Source: Palleronia abyssalis (GTDB taxonomy: Bacteria > Pseudomonadota > Alphaproteobacteria > Rhodobacterales > Rhodobacteraceae). Taken from it: a stretch of 64,000 nt of DNA. Both the position numbers and the translations under genes were made by a program. The first letter of the stretch is position 1. Every line of letters begins with the position of its first letter. The DNA is taken from positions 62,001 to 126,000 of the forward strand of contig NZ_ONZF01000006.1 of assembly GCF_900302445.1 (NCBI RefSeq), written 5' to 3'. The notes under the pieces were generated by a model, which saw only the letters and a program-made list of their open reading frames with translations, had not been told where the DNA came from and ran no database searches. Shown one piece after another: positions 38,622 through 48,887 of this stretch.

Positions 38622-40327
38622 ACCGGAAGACCGACGACGAACCGTGCGCCCATAGGCGCAGAGGTCGGATCGGCATCGGTGGGCTTGATGTTCTCGGCCC
38701 AGATCACGCCGCCATGCGCCTCGACGATCTGCTTGGAAATCGCCAGCCCAAGGCCGGAGTTGTTCCCGAACTGCCCCTCGGGACGCTCACTGTAGAAACG
38801 GTTGAAGATCTTCGCCAGCGCGCCCTCGGGGATGCCCGGGCCGGTATCCTCGACGACGACCAGAACCCGGTTCTCGCGCTTGCGGGCCCACATTCGGATT
38901 GCGTCCCCCTCCTTCGAAAACGAGATCGCGTTCGTGATGAGGTTCACGAAGACCTGCGCAAGGCGGCTTTCCAGACCGTCGATGACGATGGGCTCGGACG
39001 GCAGGTCGACGATGAACTCGATCCCCTTGCTCTCGGCATCGGCGCCCAGGTAGTCGCCCAGATTGGTCAGCATCCCCAGGAGGTTGAAGCTCTCCTCCTC
39101 CTCCTTGACCAGTTCGCTGTCCAGCCGCGAGGCGTTCGAGATGTCGCTGACCAGCCGGTCCAGCCGGCGCACGTCATGGTCGATCACGTCCAGAAGCTTG
39201 TCGCGCTGCTCCTCTTTCTTCACGAAGCGCAGCGACCCAACGGCCGAGCGCAGCGAGGCGAGCGGGTTCTTGATCTCGTGTGCGACATCCGCGGCGAACT
39301 GCTCGTTCGCGTCGATCCGGTCATACAGGGCTGCAACCATGCCGCGCAGCGCCGAAGACAGGCGCCCGATCTCGTCGGGGCGCGCGGAAAGGTCGGGGAT
39401 GCGCACGCGCGATGGTTTCACGGCGCGCGAATGGCGGTCCCGCCCGATCTCGGCCGCAGCGGCAAGGTCCGCCAGCGGATTGGCGATGGTCGACGCCAGG
39501 ACCAGGCTCAGCCCGATCGAGACGATGATGGCCACGACGAACATCTGCAGCACCTGCTCGCGCTCGGCGCGGACCAGCTCGTCGAGTTCGCCGGCGCCGC
39601 TGGTCATCGCGATGGCGCCCAGAACCACATCGTCCCGCTCGATGGGGGTGGCGACGGCGAAGATCGTGCTGCCGGCCTTGACCAGGTTCGTCTCGACATG
39701 GGTACCGCCGTCCAGCGCGCGGGCAACCAGCAGGTTCGCCAGCCTCTGCGTCTCGGCCGCGGTGGTGCTGTTGTCGCCTTTCTGCAGAAGGTTGGCGATC
39801 GACATCCAGGCACGGTCCAGCATGTCGGTGATGACCGTCGACCGTCCGTCCCGGTCCAGCCTCTGCGCCACCATTCCCGGCGCCCGTGGCATGCCGCGAG
39901 ACGTCGTCAGGATTGCCCCGTCAAGGTCGAAGACGAAGACCTCGGATTGCCCCGAAAGATCGAGCATCGCGACCGTGCGTTCGGGGTCGATGCCGGCGCC
40001 CAGGGTGGCCTCGGGGTCCTGGGCCAGCCGCGCCTCGAAGACATTGGCGACCAGCTCGGCCTCGGCGACCAACCCGGCCTCGCGCTGGAACACCAGACTA
40101 TCGCGGAACGGATTCAGGAACAGCACGCCGGCGACCAGCATCAGGATCGCCAGAAGGTTGAAGATGACGATCTTGCGCGCCAGCGGCGAGCGGTTGATCG
40201 CGATGGGACCTTTGGGGCGCGACTTGTTGCGCGCCTCGCGCTCGGCCGACGCATCGGGACGCATCCAGTCCTCGCCCAGGATCAGACCAGAACGCTGTGC
40301 GCTTCCCGAATTGCTGTCTATCGCCAT
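38618..40327 (-). CDS. chvG: ChvG/ExoS-type sensor histidine kinase
   Basis: 569 residues from ATG 40327 (MAIDSNSGSAQRSG). First membrane helix about 51-71, periplasmic sensor about 72-260, second helix about 262-283, HAMP, dimerisation domain with His350 (FAADVAHEIKNPLASL), and ATPase domain with VFVNLITNAI, DTGPGIP and NNSGLGLAI. ChvG kinases respond to acid or envelope changes and control exopolysaccharide and central carbon genes through ChvI. It lies 10 bases after chvI and is coupled to hprK. Confidence 0.94.
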   Translation of the reverse strand: MAIDSNSGSAQRSGLILGEDWMRPDASAEREARNKSRPKGPIAINRSPLARKIVIFNLLAILMLVAGVLFLNPFRDSLVFQREAGLVAEAELVANVFEARLAQDPEATLGAGIDPERTVAMLDLSGQSEVFVFDLDGAILTTSRGMPRAPGMVAQRLDRDGRSTVITDMLDRAWMSIANLLQKGDNSTTAAETQRLANLLVARALDGGTHVETNLVKAGSTIFAVATPIERDDVVLGAIAMTSGAGELDELVRAEREQVLQMFVVAIIVSIGLSLVLASTIANPLADLAAAAEIGRDRHSRAVKPSRVRIPDLSARPDEIGRLSSALRGMVAALYDRIDANEQFAADVAHEIKNPLASLRSAVGSLRFVKKEEQRDKLLDVIDHDVRRLDRLVSDISNASRLDSELVKEEEESFNLLGMLTNLGDYLGADAESKGIEFIVDLPSEPIVIDGLESRLAQVFVNLITNAISFSKEGDAIRMWARKRENRVLVVVEDTGPGIPEGALAKIFNRFYSERPEGQFGNNSGLGLAISKQIVEAHGGVIWAENIKPTDADPTSAPMGARFVVGLPV

Positions 40328-40337
40328 CGTCACCTGT

Positions 40338-41039
40338 CTACTCTTCGTTGTAACGATATCCGATGCCGTACAGCGTCTCGATCGCGGCGAAATCGTCGTC
40401 GACCGAACGCATCTTCTTGCGCAGACGCTTGATGTGGCTGTCGATCGTACGGTCGTCGACATAGACCTGATCGTCATAGGCCACGTCCATCAGCTGATCG
40501 CGGCTTTTCACGAAGCCCGGGCGTTGCGCCAGGGCCTGCAAAAGCAGGAACTCGGTTACAGTCAGCGACACGTCCCTGCCCTTCCATTTCACGGCATGGC
40601 GCGCCGGGTCCATCGTCAGATGGCCGCGTGTCAGGGCCTGGCTGGCCTCGACCGCGGTCGGCTCTTCGCCCGACAGAACCTCCTGACGCCGAAGAAGCGC
40701 GCGGATCCGTTCGACCAGAAGCCGTTGAGAAAAGGGCTTCTTCACGTAGTCGTCGGCGCCCATGCGCAGGCCCAGGACCTCGTCGATCTCGTCATCCTTC
40801 GAGGTCAGGAAGATCACCGGCATCTGCGTCTTCTGGCGCACGCGCTGAAGCAGATCCATCCCGTCCATGCGGGGCATCTTGATGTCGAATACGGCCATGT
40901 CCGGAAGCTTCTTGTTGAATGCATCCAGCGCCTGTTGACCGTCATTGTACGTCTCGACCTCGAAACCTTCGGCCTCGAGCGTCATGGCGACCGATGTCAG
41001 GATGTTCCTGTCATCGTCCACGAGGGCAATTCTCGACAT
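40338..41039 (-). CDS. chvI: ChvI-type OmpR-family response regulator
   Basis: 233 residues. Receiver domain with acidic cluster VDDD, phosphoacceptor Asp52 ([11 protein letters not shown]) and Lys102 (FLTSKDDE). The C-terminal winged helix contains [20 protein letters not shown] and [18 protein letters not shown]. Partner of ChvG directly downstream. It is divergent from pckA, and in related bacteria ChvGI influences pckA expression. A 9-bp inverted repeat in its leader may be its own binding or regulatory structure. Confidence 0.95.
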   Translation of the reverse strand: MSRIALVDDDRNILTSVAMTLEAEGFEVETYNDGQQALDAFNKKLPDMAVFDIKMPRMDGMDLLQRVRQKTQMPVIFLTSKDDEIDEVLGLRMGADDYVKKPFSQRLLVERIRALLRRQEVLSGEEPTAVEASQALTRGHLTMDPARHAVKWKGRDVSLTVTEFLLLQALAQRPGFVKSRDQLMDVAYDDQVYVDDRTIDSHIKRLRKKMRSVDDDFAAIETLYGIGYRYNEE

Positions 41040-41342
41040 GGGAGTCGTCCTTCTACTGCACGATTTTCTTCTGTTGCCTGTGGCCGTCTTTTTTCGGTCA
41101 TAATTTCGTGTGGCCGAAACCGAGGCAACAGGTTTCGTGATTCGGCGCCCGATGCGCTGCCTCATGTGACCTTTAAATCGTTAGGGCTGACTTAATTGCC
41201 TCACCTCGCCAAATTGCCCGTTGGCGTTAAACTCGCCCCGGTTGCGCTAACCGGTCTGGCCCCAAAACCTTCGACGGTGTAACGAAGGACCCTTGGCAGG
41301 CACCTACCAAGCAACTTTGTTACTTCATTCAGGACGGACAGG
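41040..41342. promoter_or_regulatory. Divergent promoter region chvI/pckA
   Basis: 303 bases without a gene. The chvI-proximal half has a perfect 9-bp inverted repeat CTGTTGCCT (41071-41079) / AGGCAACAG (41123-41131) with 43 bases between. Inside it, TTTCGG and CCGAAA also face each other. The pckA-proximal half is unusually AT-rich for this genome (e.g. TTTAAATCG, TTAAACTC), fitting a promoter, but no clear -35/-10 pair could be assigned. pckA lacks a strong Shine-Dalgarno (GGACGGACAGG just before the ATG). Confidence 0.6.
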
Positions 41343-42941
<1,599 letters not shown>

Positions 42942-43051
42942 GTTTCTGGCTCTCTGGAAAAGTAGAAGTTTCTCGGAACCTCTCGCCTTCCTCCGCCTTT
43001 CGTGAACAGGCCCGATGAGGTCAGTTACGTATCTAGTGGAGGAAGGCTCCT

Positions 43052-44551
43052 ATGAACAACCGCACACGCGCAATGCTGCTTGGCACGGCTCTCACGCTGC
43101 CGCTCGCCGGCACCGCCCTCGCCCAGCAAATTGAAATCAACCCCGACCAGCTGACCGGCAAGTCGACCGAATGCCAGGATCTCGGCCAGATGGTCGCCGA
43201 TATGGACGGTCAGGTCGAAAACGTGTCCGCCCAGGACGTCGTGACCGCGATCAACCAGGACGAAGCTGAAACCTGCTCCACGCTAGCAAGCGAGCTTGGT
43301 GGCACGTCCGGCGAGACCGAAGATCAGGCCCAGGCATCCGAAGAAGACCAGGCGAGCGAAGAGGCCACGGCTGAAGCCGATGCAGAGGCCGAGGCCGACG
43401 TTCAAGTCAGCGAAGAAGTCCAGGCGACCGAGCAACTCGATGTCGAAGCTGAAGCACAGGCCTCCGTGCCCGCGCCGAATGTCGACGTTCAGGTTCCCGG
43501 CTCCGACGTTTCCGTAACGCCCGGCACGCCCACGGTCACTGTCGATCAGACAGCGCCCGAGATCGAGCTCGAGCAGCCGCAGCCGACCGTCTCGGTCGAG
43601 ATCCCCGAAATCATCGTACGCGTCGAGATCCCCGCGCCGAACCTCTATGTTCTGCAGGCCGATCCGTCGGTTTCCGTGCAGCAGGGCGAGCCGCAGGTCG
43701 ACGTTCAGCAGGGCGAAGCTCAGGTCGAAGTCACGCAGCCTGATCCCAACGTCACCATTGCTCTGGCCGAAGACGAAGTTGGCGAGAACGCCACCGACGT
43801 CGAAGGTGAAGGTGCCGAGGGCGGAAGCTCCGACGGGTCCGAAGGCGATTCCGTCGACGGTAACGTGACCACCACCCGCGGCGAGCCGACCGTGCAGATG
43901 GTCCAGAACGACGAAGAACCGCAGGTCGAGATCAACAGCGGCGGCGAGCCGACTGTAAGCTACAGCGGGTCCGATCCGCAGGTCGATGTTCAGTTCGCCC
44001 AGCAGCCGTCGGTCGAGATCGTCCAGAGCGGCGAGCCTCAGGTAACCTTCGAGACGCAGGAAGAGCGTGAGCAGCGCCAGTCGCAGCAATCGCAGTCCGA
44101 AGGTCAGCAGTCCGAAGATGAGGCCGCTGCCACTTCGGCGGAGCAATCCTCGGAGGAGCAGGCTTCGGATCAGTCGTCCGAGCAAAGCACCGATGAAACC
44201 GTGACGATGTCGGACGGCGAAGCTTCCGCCGAAGAAGACAGCGCCGCGGCCGGCGGTGAGACCATGACCGTGGGCGACATCCTCGGCATGACCGTGATGA
44301 GCGCCAATGGCGACGATCTCGGCACCCCCGACGCGGTGATCGAGATGGACGGTGAGCAGATGCTCGTCATCTCCTCGGGCGGCTTCCTCGGGATCGGCGA
44401 CACGCAAGTTCCCGTGGCCCTGTCGGACGTCACCATGCAGGACGGCCAGATCATGCTTCAGTCGATGACCGAAGAGCAGATCGAAAGTGCCGAAGGCTTC
44501 GAGTACGACTCGGAGACTGCGCTTCCCGACGATGCGCAAGTGAACATGTAA
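43052..44551 (+). CDS. Secreted acidic repeat protein with C-terminal PRC-barrel domain
   Basis: 499 residues with a Sec signal ending near ALAQQ (residue 25). A small N-terminal domain (26-85, two Cys at 41 and 75) is followed by an Ala/Glu-rich acidic linker (86-138). Then come roughly fifteen copies of a 9-10-residue repeat, Pro-x-Val-x-Val, in two blocks (142-235 and 279-333), e.g. GEPQVDVQQ. A Gln/Ser/Glu-rich linker (336-400) and a PRC-barrel (about 403-470, GDILGMTVMSANGDDLGTPD) complete it. It is strongly acidic with very few Lys/Arg. Shine-Dalgarno GGAGG precedes the ATG; monocistronic with its own terminator. Function unknown; possibly a cell-surface or periplasmic structural protein. 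Confidence 0.8.
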   Translation: MNNRTRAMLLGTALTLPLAGTALAQQIEINPDQLTGKSTECQDLGQMVADMDGQVENVSAQDVVTAINQDEAETCSTLASELGGTSGETEDQAQASEEDQASEEATAEADAEAEADVQVSEEVQATEQLDVEAEAQASVPAPNVDVQVPGSDVSVTPGTPTVTVDQTAPEIELEQPQPTVSVEIPEIIVRVEIPAPNLYVLQADPSVSVQQGEPQVDVQQGEAQVEVTQPDPNVTIALAEDEVGENATDVEGEGAEGGSSDGSEGDSVDGNVTTTRGEPTVQMVQNDEEPQVEINSGGEPTVSYSGSDPQVDVQFAQQPSVEIVQSGEPQVTFETQEEREQRQSQQSQSEGQQSEDEAAATSAEQSSEEQASDQSSEQSTDETVTMSDGEASAEEDSAAAGGETMTVGDILGMTVMSANGDDLGTPDAVIEMDGEQMLVISSGGFLGIGDTQVPVALSDVTMQDGQIMLQSMTEEQIESAEGFEYDSETALPDDAQVNM

Positions 44552-44575
44552 TTCCCTGACGGGATTGCTTTTCCG

Positions 44576-44608
44576 CCGCGCGCCGGTCCCCCGGCGCGCG
44601 GCTTTTTT
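44576..44608 (+). terminator. Strong intrinsic terminator
   Basis: An 11-12-bp GC-rich stem (CCGCGCGCCGG / CCGGCGCGCGG) followed by CTTTTTT, 25 bases after the repeat-protein stop. It ends directly at the stop of the convergent TauE gene. Confidence 0.92.
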
Positions 44609-45373
44609 CTATCCGAAGATACCCCTGCGGATCAGGTTCAGCCCCGCGACGATCAACACCGCCAAAGTGGCCTTCCGGAACTTCACCGCGTCCAGTCTGT
44701 CGCCCGCCTTGAACCCGATCCACATGCCAAGCGCCGCCGGGATCAGCAGGAAGACCGAGAAGCCCACAGTCTCGCCATTCAGGATCCCCGATTGCAGGTG
44801 CCCCACCAGAAGCGCCACGGATCCCAGCCCGTAGACCACCCCCTGCACCGCCATCTGCTTCTTCTTCGGCGTATCGAGCGCCAGCAGGTACAGCACCGTC
44901 GGCGGCCCCCACACGCCCGCGAAACCGCCCAGCCCCCCAGCGACCAGCCCGATCCCCAGATCGTAGCGCCCGCGTTGCGCGTCCGGGACGCGAAAGCTCC
45001 ACCCGGTCAGCTGGATGACCGACAGCATCGCGACGGGCACGCCCAGCGCGACATAGATCGCCCGTTCGGGCACCACCGTCAGGAACTGCGCCGCGATCAG
45101 GATCATCACGCAGACGATGACGATATACCGCCGGAATTCCAGCACGGCGGCCCAAGCCTCGGCGCGGCCGGATCGCGCGACCTGCAACGCGTTCGACATC
45201 ACGATGGGCAGGACGATGCCCGCCACGACCAGCCGCGGGTCGATCAGGATCGACAGGGTCGAGATCATGATCAGCGGCATCGCGAACCCTACGGCCCCCT
45301 TCACGAACCCGGCGCCTAGGGTCAGGAGGAAGGCATAGGCAAGAAGGGCGGGGGGAAGCGTGTCTGGCAACAT
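44609..45373 (-). CDS. TauE/SafE-family membrane transporter
   Basis: 254 residues from ATG 45373 (MLPDTLPPALLAYAF); the longer frame to 45469 adds a polar leader without family resemblance. Eight or so hydrophobic segments and the family motifs GAGFVKGAVGFAMPLIM near the N-terminus and GGLGGFAGVWGPPTVLYLL in the second half. Members export or import small sulfonates or other organic anions. No sulfonate genes are adjacent, so the substrate is open. Convergent with the repeat protein. Confidence 0.88.
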   Translation of the reverse strand: MLPDTLPPALLAYAFLLTLGAGFVKGAVGFAMPLIMISTLSILIDPRLVVAGIVLPIVMSNALQVARSGRAEAWAAVLEFRRYIVIVCVMILIAAQFLTVVPERAIYVALGVPVAMLSVIQLTGWSFRVPDAQRGRYDLGIGLVAGGLGGFAGVWGPPTVLYLLALDTPKKKQMAVQGVVYGLGSVALLVGHLQSGILNGETVGFSVFLLIPAALGMWIGFKAGDRLDAVKFRKATLAVLIVAGLNLIRRGIFG

Positions 45374-45542
45374 GCGCCCAGCGGTATCCCAAGGGACCGG
45401 GGGGCGCATCCTGCAAAACCACCCGCGCGCAAAAATTGGACGCGTCACTTTTGGAAAGATCACGCACATTATTTAGAAATCTTGTTGCGCGCGCGATCCG
45501 GTCGCGCTACCTCGCTTCGCAACCGCAGCATAAGGAACGATC

Positions 45543-47234
45543 ATGCCCCACGATGGACAGGACCAGTTTCAGGTCGAGCCTCGGACAGACCTTCTTCCCG
45601 ACCTGCTGTCGCTGACGGCGGCGGCGATCCCGGCGCTGGAATCGGTGCAGGACAAGGCCATTCAGGCGGTCCGCACGCATGTGACCGAAGGTGACCGCGT
45701 CTCCGGCGCACGGATCGAGGCGCACCAGCATGCCGTTCACGGGCTTGCCTGGCTGGCGACCTATGTCGAGGCGCTGTGCCAGATGCAGACCTGGGCCGAG
45801 AAGCTGACCGAAGCCGGCACCTTCGGCGAGGTCGAAGGCCTGGTCCATCAGATCGCGTTCGGCGAGTACCTCGCCCAGATCCGCGGCGGCATCCCGATGA
45901 GCCAGGGCGAGATGCTGCGCCTGACGGACCTCGGCCTCGACGCGGGCATCGAGGGGCCCGAGATCGACACCCTGATCCGCTCTGGCAACAACCAGGCTGC
46001 GCGCACGCGGTTGTTGGAATTGATGCGCGAACGCTCGGCCGAGATCACCGTGGGCCGCACCGGCCTCGATGACGAGCTCGAGATGATCCGTGAGCAGTTC
46101 CGCCGTTTCTCCGTCGACAAGGTCGAACCCCACGCCCACGAATGGCACCTGAAGGACGAACTGATCCCGATGGAGATCGTTTCGGAAATGGCCGAGCTGG
46201 GCGTCTTCGGCCTGACCATCCCCGAGGAATACGGCGGCTTCGGCCTGTCCAAGGCGTCCATGTGCGTCGTGTCCGAGGAACTGTCGCGCGGCTATATCGG
46301 CGTCGGCAGCCTTGGCACCCGGTCAGAGATCGCGGCCGAGCTGATCCTGTGCGGCGGCACCGAAGAGCAAAAGCAGAAGTGGCTGCCGGGCATCGCCTCG
46401 GGCGAAACGCTGCCCACCGCCGTCTTCACCGAACCCAACACCGGTTCGGATCTGGGGGCCTTGCGCACCCGCGCCACCCGCGACGGCGACGATTGGCAGA
46501 TCACCGGCAACAAGACGTGGATCACCCACGCCGCGCGCACGCATGTCATGACGCTTTTGGCGCGCACCGACCCCGCGACCACGAATTACAGCGGCCTGTC
46601 GATGTTCCTGGCCGAAAAGACCCCCGGAACGGACGACGCCCCCTTCCCCGATGACGGCATCACCGGCGGCGAGATCGAGGTTCTGGGCTATCGCGGGATG
46701 AAGGAATACGAGCTGGCCTTCGACGGCTTCGCGGTGAAGGGCGAGAACCTTCTGGGCGGAGAGGAAGGCCGCGGCTTCAAGCAGCTGATGGAGACGTTTG
46801 AATCCGCCCGCATCCAGACCGCCGCGCGCGCGATCGGTGTGGCACAATCCGCGCTCGACATCTCCATGCGCTACGCCGAGGACCGCAAGCAGTTCGGCAA
46901 GTCCCTGATCGAGTTTCCGCGCGTGTCGGGCAAGCTGGCGATGATGGCGGTCGAGATCATGGTGGCCCGGCAGCTGACCTATTTCTCGGCCTACCAGAAG
47001 GACCACGGGCGGCGCTGCGACCTCGAAGCCGGGATGGCGAAGCTGCTTGGCGCGCGGGTCGCGTGGGCGGCCGCCGACAATGGTTTGCAGATCCATGGCG
47101 GCAACGGCTTTGCGCTGGAATACGCCATCAGCCGTGTCCTGTGCGACGCGCGGATCCTCAACATCTTCGAAGGCGCCGCCGAGATCCAGGCACAGGTCAT
47201 CGCGCGCCGCCTCCTCGACACGCGCGCGACCTGA
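45543..47234 (+). CDS. mcd: (2S)-methylsuccinyl-CoA dehydrogenase
   Basis: 563 residues: an acyl-CoA dehydrogenase core (about 175-563) plus a helical N-terminal extension of about 170 residues, the distinguishing architecture of Mcd from the ethylmalonyl-CoA pathway. Core signatures are TAVFTEPNTGSDLGALRTRA, YAEDRKQFGKSLIEFPRVS and the C-terminal NIFEGAAEIQAQVIARRLL with the expected Glu base region. It oxidises (2S)-methylsuccinyl-CoA to mesaconyl-CoA with FAD and passes electrons to ETF. A Shine-Dalgarno AAGGAA precedes the ATG. Other pathway genes (ccr, ecm, mch) are not in this window; etfBA and a cobalamin adenosyltransferase are 12-14 kb away. Confidence 0.9.
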   Translation: MPHDGQDQFQVEPRTDLLPDLLSLTAAAIPALESVQDKAIQAVRTHVTEGDRVSGARIEAHQHAVHGLAWLATYVEALCQMQTWAEKLTEAGTFGEVEGLVHQIAFGEYLAQIRGGIPMSQGEMLRLTDLGLDAGIEGPEIDTLIRSGNNQAARTRLLELMRERSAEITVGRTGLDDELEMIREQFRRFSVDKVEPHAHEWHLKDELIPMEIVSEMAELGVFGLTIPEEYGGFGLSKASMCVVSEELSRGYIGVGSLGTRSEIAAELILCGGTEEQKQKWLPGIASGETLPTAVFTEPNTGSDLGALRTRATRDGDDWQITGNKTWITHAARTHVMTLLARTDPATTNYSGLSMFLAEKTPGTDDAPFPDDGITGGEIEVLGYRGMKEYELAFDGFAVKGENLLGGEEGRGFKQLMETFESARIQTAARAIGVAQSALDISMRYAEDRKQFGKSLIEFPRVSGKLAMMAVEIMVARQLTYFSAYQKDHGRRCDLEAGMAKLLGARVAWAAADNGLQIHGGNGFALEYAISRVLCDARILNIFEGAAEIQAQVIARRLLDTRAT

Positions 47235-47260
47235 TTTGGCATGACTGACGCACAGTACGG

Positions 47261-47280
47261 CCGCCCCCCTTGGCAGGGGG
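47261..47280. terminator. Hairpin at the convergent mcd/SH3 junction
   Basis: A 7-bp stem GCCCCCC / GGGGGGC with loop TTGGCA, midway between the mcd stop and the stop of the minus-strand SH3 gene. It could stop transcription from both sides; no T-run. Confidence 0.5.
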
Positions 47281-47282
47281 GC

Positions 47283-47780
47283 CTATTCGATGACTTCGTC
47301 CGACCCCACGCCCCACAGTGCGGCCTTCGGGGCCCAGCCGCGATAGCCCGCCTTGCGCAGCCGGCACCAGTCGCGCACGCATTCGTCGATCCGGGCGACC
47401 ACGCCGCGCTTGACGTTCGCGATCTCGGGCGCGCGGAGATCGGGGGTGGCGCGCAGCACGACCTCCTCGGCGTCGACCATCACGGTCCGCACCCCCGACA
47501 GAAGCGAGTAATGCACCCATCCGCCCTGACCATCCCGATCCTCGACCCGGCGCCAATGGCCGTATTCGGCGGTGATGATCAGCGGCAGGTCCTTGCGGTT
47601 GTAAACCCAGTCGATCCGATGGCTCAGCGACGGTCCACGCCGCACGTTACCCTCCGTCGCCTTCATGGAAACGAAGCGCGGCATGGGCAGGTTCGTAACC
47701 GGACCACGCTCGGCCTCGGCCGCGACGCCCGTCGCGATGAAACACGCGGCCAACGCCGCAAGGAAAACTCGTTCTGTCAT
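47283..47780 (-). CDS. Exported SH3-domain (SH3_4-like) protein
   Basis: 165 residues from ATG 47780 (MTERVFLAALAACFIATGVAA, signal peptide). The mature part reads PRFVSMKATEGNVRRGPSLS, then WVYNRKDLPLIITAEYGHWR and GGWVHYSLLSG, i.e. one SH3 unit (about 40-95), followed by a second SH3-like unit (VVLRATPDLRAPEIANVKRG, about 100-155). Such proteins are exported and bind cell-wall components; specific function unknown. A much longer open frame upstream crosses the opposite dehydrogenase gene and is spurious. Confidence 0.85.
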   Translation of the reverse strand: MTERVFLAALAACFIATGVAAEAERGPVTNLPMPRFVSMKATEGNVRRGPSLSHRIDWVYNRKDLPLIITAEYGHWRRVEDRDGQGGWVHYSLLSGVRTVMVDAEEVVLRATPDLRAPEIANVKRGVVARIDECVRDWCRLRKAGYRGWAPKAALWGVGSDEVIE

Positions 47781-47900
47781 GTGTCCGTCCGGACCAACCG
47801 CTCGACCAGGGGCCTGTCGGGGTCTTCGGCTTGTGCTGCGCCCCGTTCCCCTGCACCTTGCGCCAAACAAAATCCGAATGAAATTCCCCAGGAGGTATAG

Positions 47901-48887
47901 ATGTCGCCTGATCGTCTGAGTGTTGTCGTCACGCGACGGTTGCCCGCCGCGGTCGAGGCCCGCCTGAGCGAACTGTTCGACGTCGAACTGCGCGAGGACG
48001 ACCGCCCGATGACGCGCGAAGAGCTGGCCGACGCGGTCGCCCGCGCCGACGTGCTGGTGCCCACGGTCACCGACCGGATCGACGCCCGCCTTCTGGCCCG
48101 CGCGGGCGAGCGGCTGAAGCTGATCGCCCACTACGGCGCAGGCGTGGACAATATCGACGTGGCGACCGCGCGGCAAAAGGGGATCCTGGTATCGAACACG
48201 CCGGGCGCCTCGACCGACGATACGGCCGACATGACGATGGCGCTGATCCTGGCCGTCACCCGACGCATTCCCGAAGGTCTGGCCACCATGCAGTCCGGCG
48301 CGTGGGAGGGCTGGTCGCCCAACGCCTTTCTGGGCGGACGCATCGCGGGGCGGCGCATCGGCATTCTTGGGATGGGCCGGATTGGCCAGGCGGTTGCGCG
48401 CCGCGCCAAGGCCTTCGGGATGCAGGTGCATTACCACAACCGTCGCCCCGTCCGCCCCCGGATCGAGGAGGACCTGGACGCGACCTATCACGAAAGCCTC
48501 GACCATATGGTGTCGCGGATGGACGTGATCAGCGTCAATTGCCCGCACACCCCCTCGACCTTCCACCTGCTGAATGCCCGCCGTATCCAGCTGCTCAAGC
48601 CTACGGCGGTGATCGTGAACACCTCGCGCGGGGAGGTCATCGATGAGAATGCGCTGGCCCGGGCGCTGGAGCATGGAAGAATCGCGGGCGCGGGCCTCGA
48701 CGTGTTCGAACACGGGGTCGAGATCAACCCGAAGCTGCGCGAGACTCCGAACACGGTGCTTCTACCGCATATGGGATCGGCTACGGTCGAAGGGCGGGCC
48801 GAGATGGGCGAGAAGGTCATCATCAACATCAAGACCTTCGCCGACGGGCACCGACCGCCCGATCAGGTCGTCCCGGCCGACCTCTGA
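47901..48887 (+). CDS. D-isomer 2-hydroxyacid dehydrogenase (glyoxylate/hydroxypyruvate reductase type)
   Basis: 328 residues. NAD(P)-binding GRRIGILGMGRIGQAVARRA, the catalytic Arg region IVNTSRGEVID, and the catalytic His in VLLPHMGSATVEGR. The N-terminal substrate loop reads KLIAHYGAGVDNIDV. The closest functional class by motif is GyaR/GRHPR, reducing glyoxylate or hydroxypyruvate, which fits C2 metabolism near mcd, but the exact substrate is uncertain. A good Shine-Dalgarno AGGAGG precedes the ATG. Its 3' end overlaps the convergent PAS-like gene by 25 bases. Confidence 0.88.
   Translation: MSPDRLSVVVTRRLPAAVEARLSELFDVELREDDRPMTREELADAVARADVLVPTVTDRIDARLLARAGERLKLIAHYGAGVDNIDVATARQKGILVSNTPGASTDDTADMTMALILAVTRRIPEGLATMQSGAWEGWSPNAFLGGRIAGRRIGILGMGRIGQAVARRAKAFGMQVHYHNRRPVRPRIEEDLDATYHESLDHMVSRMDVISVNCPHTPSTFHLLNARRIQLLKPTAVIVNTSRGEVIDENALARALEHGRIAGAGLDVFEHGVEINPKLRETPNTVLLPHMGSATVEGRAEMGEKVIINIKTFADGHRPPDQVVPADL

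Noticed and set aside
43283-44539. 418-codon minus-strand frame opposite the repeat protein
   Set aside because: The periodic Leu/Asp/Arg pattern simply mirrors the Pro/Val/Glu repeats; the plus strand has a signal peptide, Shine-Dalgarno and terminator.
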